A DNA stretch of 54,242 nt, taken from Clostridiaceae bacterium. GTDB lineage: Bacteria; Bacillota; Clostridia; Saccharofermentanales; Saccharofermentanaceae. A program made the translations under genes and the position numbers. Location: the NCBI GenBank assembly GCA_012729635.1, contig JAAYCT010000023.1, positions 1-54,242 on the forward strand. The letters are read 5' to 3'. The notes beneath the pieces were generated by a model. It was given only the letters and a program-made list of their open reading frames with translations. It did no database searches and had not been told where the DNA came from. Position 1 is the first letter of the stretch; each line of letters starts with the position of its first letter. This document shows positions 53,705 to 54,242 of this stretch, one piece after another.

Positions 53705-54242
53705 ATGCGGCATTATCTGAAACTACTCGCGCTCATTATCGTGTCAGTCCTGGTTTTTTCCCTGATGACGGCCGGGTGCTCTGCGTCTCCCTTCTCCTCC
53801 GCCCGGGAGGATCAGCTCAAGATCATCGCCAGCATCTATCCGATGGCGGATTTCGCGCGGAAAATCGGCGGCGACCATGTCTCGGTCGTTCAACTGATCC
53901 CGGCGGGCTTCGAACCGCACGCCTGGGAGCCCTCCACGACCGACATGAAGACCTTTGAAGAAGCGGACGTTTTTATCATGAGCGGCGCGGGGATGGAGAT
54001 GTGGGCCGATAAGGTCTTGTCCTCGATCCGGAATCCGTCACTTCTCACGATAGACACCTCATTCGATGTCCCCCTGATTTTACCCGGCGCGTACTCGCTG
54101 GACGGCGAGGAAGCGGAGGCTGACCACGACGAAGCAGAGGCGGAGCATGAGCAAGATGCCGACGAGGACCACGATCCTGAGAACGAAACGGAAGAGCACG
54201 ACCATGACCCTGAGAACGAAACGGAAGAGCACGACCATGACC
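53705..54242 (+). CDS. zinc/manganese ABC transporter substrate-binding lipoprotein (5' part)
   Basis: The first 179 residues of a cluster A-I (ZnuA/AdcA-type) binding protein; the gene runs past the window edge. Signal peptide with lipobox TAGC, then IIASIYPMADFARKIGGD, the first metal His in GFEPHAWEPST, DVFIMSGAGMEMW, and a long His/Asp/Glu-rich metal-catching loop starting near residue 137. ATG at 53705 has GGGAGG five bases upstream. A His-rich loop is usual for zinc binders, which favours zinc over manganese. The loop contains 33-bp perfect tandem repeats. Confidence 0.92.
   Translation, partial: MRHYLKLLALIIVSVLVFSLMTAGCSASPFSSAREDQLKIIASIYPMADFARKIGGDHVSVVQLIPAGFEPHAWEPSTTDMKTFEEADVFIMSGAGMEMWADKVLSSIRNPSLLTIDTSFDVPLILPGAYSLDGEEAEADHDEAEAEHEQDADEDHDPENETEEHDHDPENETEEHDHD
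54176..54241 (+). repeat. 33-bp tandem repeat in the metal-binding loop
   Basis: Two copies, identical at the base level, encode the 11-residue unit PENETEEHDHD; the window ends at the second, so more copies may follow. A diverged DDHD/EHEQD stretch precedes them. Confidence 0.85.

Overview
The window looks like the chromosome of a strictly anaerobic, fermentative, low-to-mid GC Firmicute, most likely a Clostridia-class bacterium. The evidence is two trimeric NAD(P)H-type [FeFe]-hydrogenase operons, an anaerobic (class III) ribonucleotide reductase with its activase, AAGGAGG-type ribosome binding sites, a single-membrane envelope gene set (class A PBP, LtaS-like sulfatase, lipoproteins) and no outer-membrane genes. 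I cannot name the species. Most of the window is ordinary chromosome; I see no prophage, CRISPR array, rRNA or complete insertion sequence. The first ~600 bases are AT-rich, hold a small DUF3795 gene and a set of short direct repeats, and look different from the rest.

Layout. 0.04-7 kb: DUF3795 protein, RlmD/RumA-type RNA methyltransferase, class A penicillin-binding protein, glutamate 5-kinase without a PUA domain, and a membrane-anchored Thr/Pro-linker protein. 7-15 kb: carB, then the str operon in canonical order (rpsL, rpsG, fusA, tuf), all on the minus strand, with clear promoters and terminators. 15-28 kb: the hydrogenase region. Operon 1 (minus) is hydB-hydA-hydC, with a HydB carrying a duplicated thioredoxin-like domain. 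Operon 2 (plus) is hydC-hydB-hydA, with a stripped-down HydB. Between them lie a LacI-family regulator, a transglutaminase-like lipoprotein and a stand-alone SIR2-like protein. A tRNA-Val(CAC) follows operon 2.

28-32.3 kb: nrdG-nrdD-trxB (minus). NrdD carries a C-terminal CPNC redoxin domain, TrxB follows directly, and the promoter carries two NrdR-box-like palindromes whose centres are exactly 32 bp apart. This reads as a self-contained deoxynucleotide synthesis unit fed by NADPH through TrxB and the fused redoxin. 32.4-43.2 kb: hemolysin-III-type membrane protein, an unknown membrane protein, the YhaN/YhaO-type ATPase-nuclease pair, cardiolipin synthase, a DEAD-box helicase, and an LtaS-like sulfatase.

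43.3-49.3 kb: a tightly coupled operon of MoxR ATPase, DUF58 protein, TgpA-like transglutaminase membrane protein and an MFS transporter. 49.2-51.7 kb: a nucleoside salvage operon (deoB-deoC-cdd, minus) whose cdd overlaps the transporter tail by 85 bp in opposite orientation. 52-54.2 kb: an alkaline-phosphatase-superfamily phosphodiesterase, a DtxR/MntR-type metal regulator with an unusual ligand set, and the 5' part of a zinc/manganese-binding ABC lipoprotein preceded by a near-perfect palindrome at its promoter; this gene runs off the window end.

The most distinctive points are the architectural divergence of the two hydrogenases and their shared H-cluster motif changes, the duplicated and degenerate domain in HydB, the NrdR-controlled redoxin-fused NrdD operon, and the metal-regulator/operator/transporter unit at the right edge.
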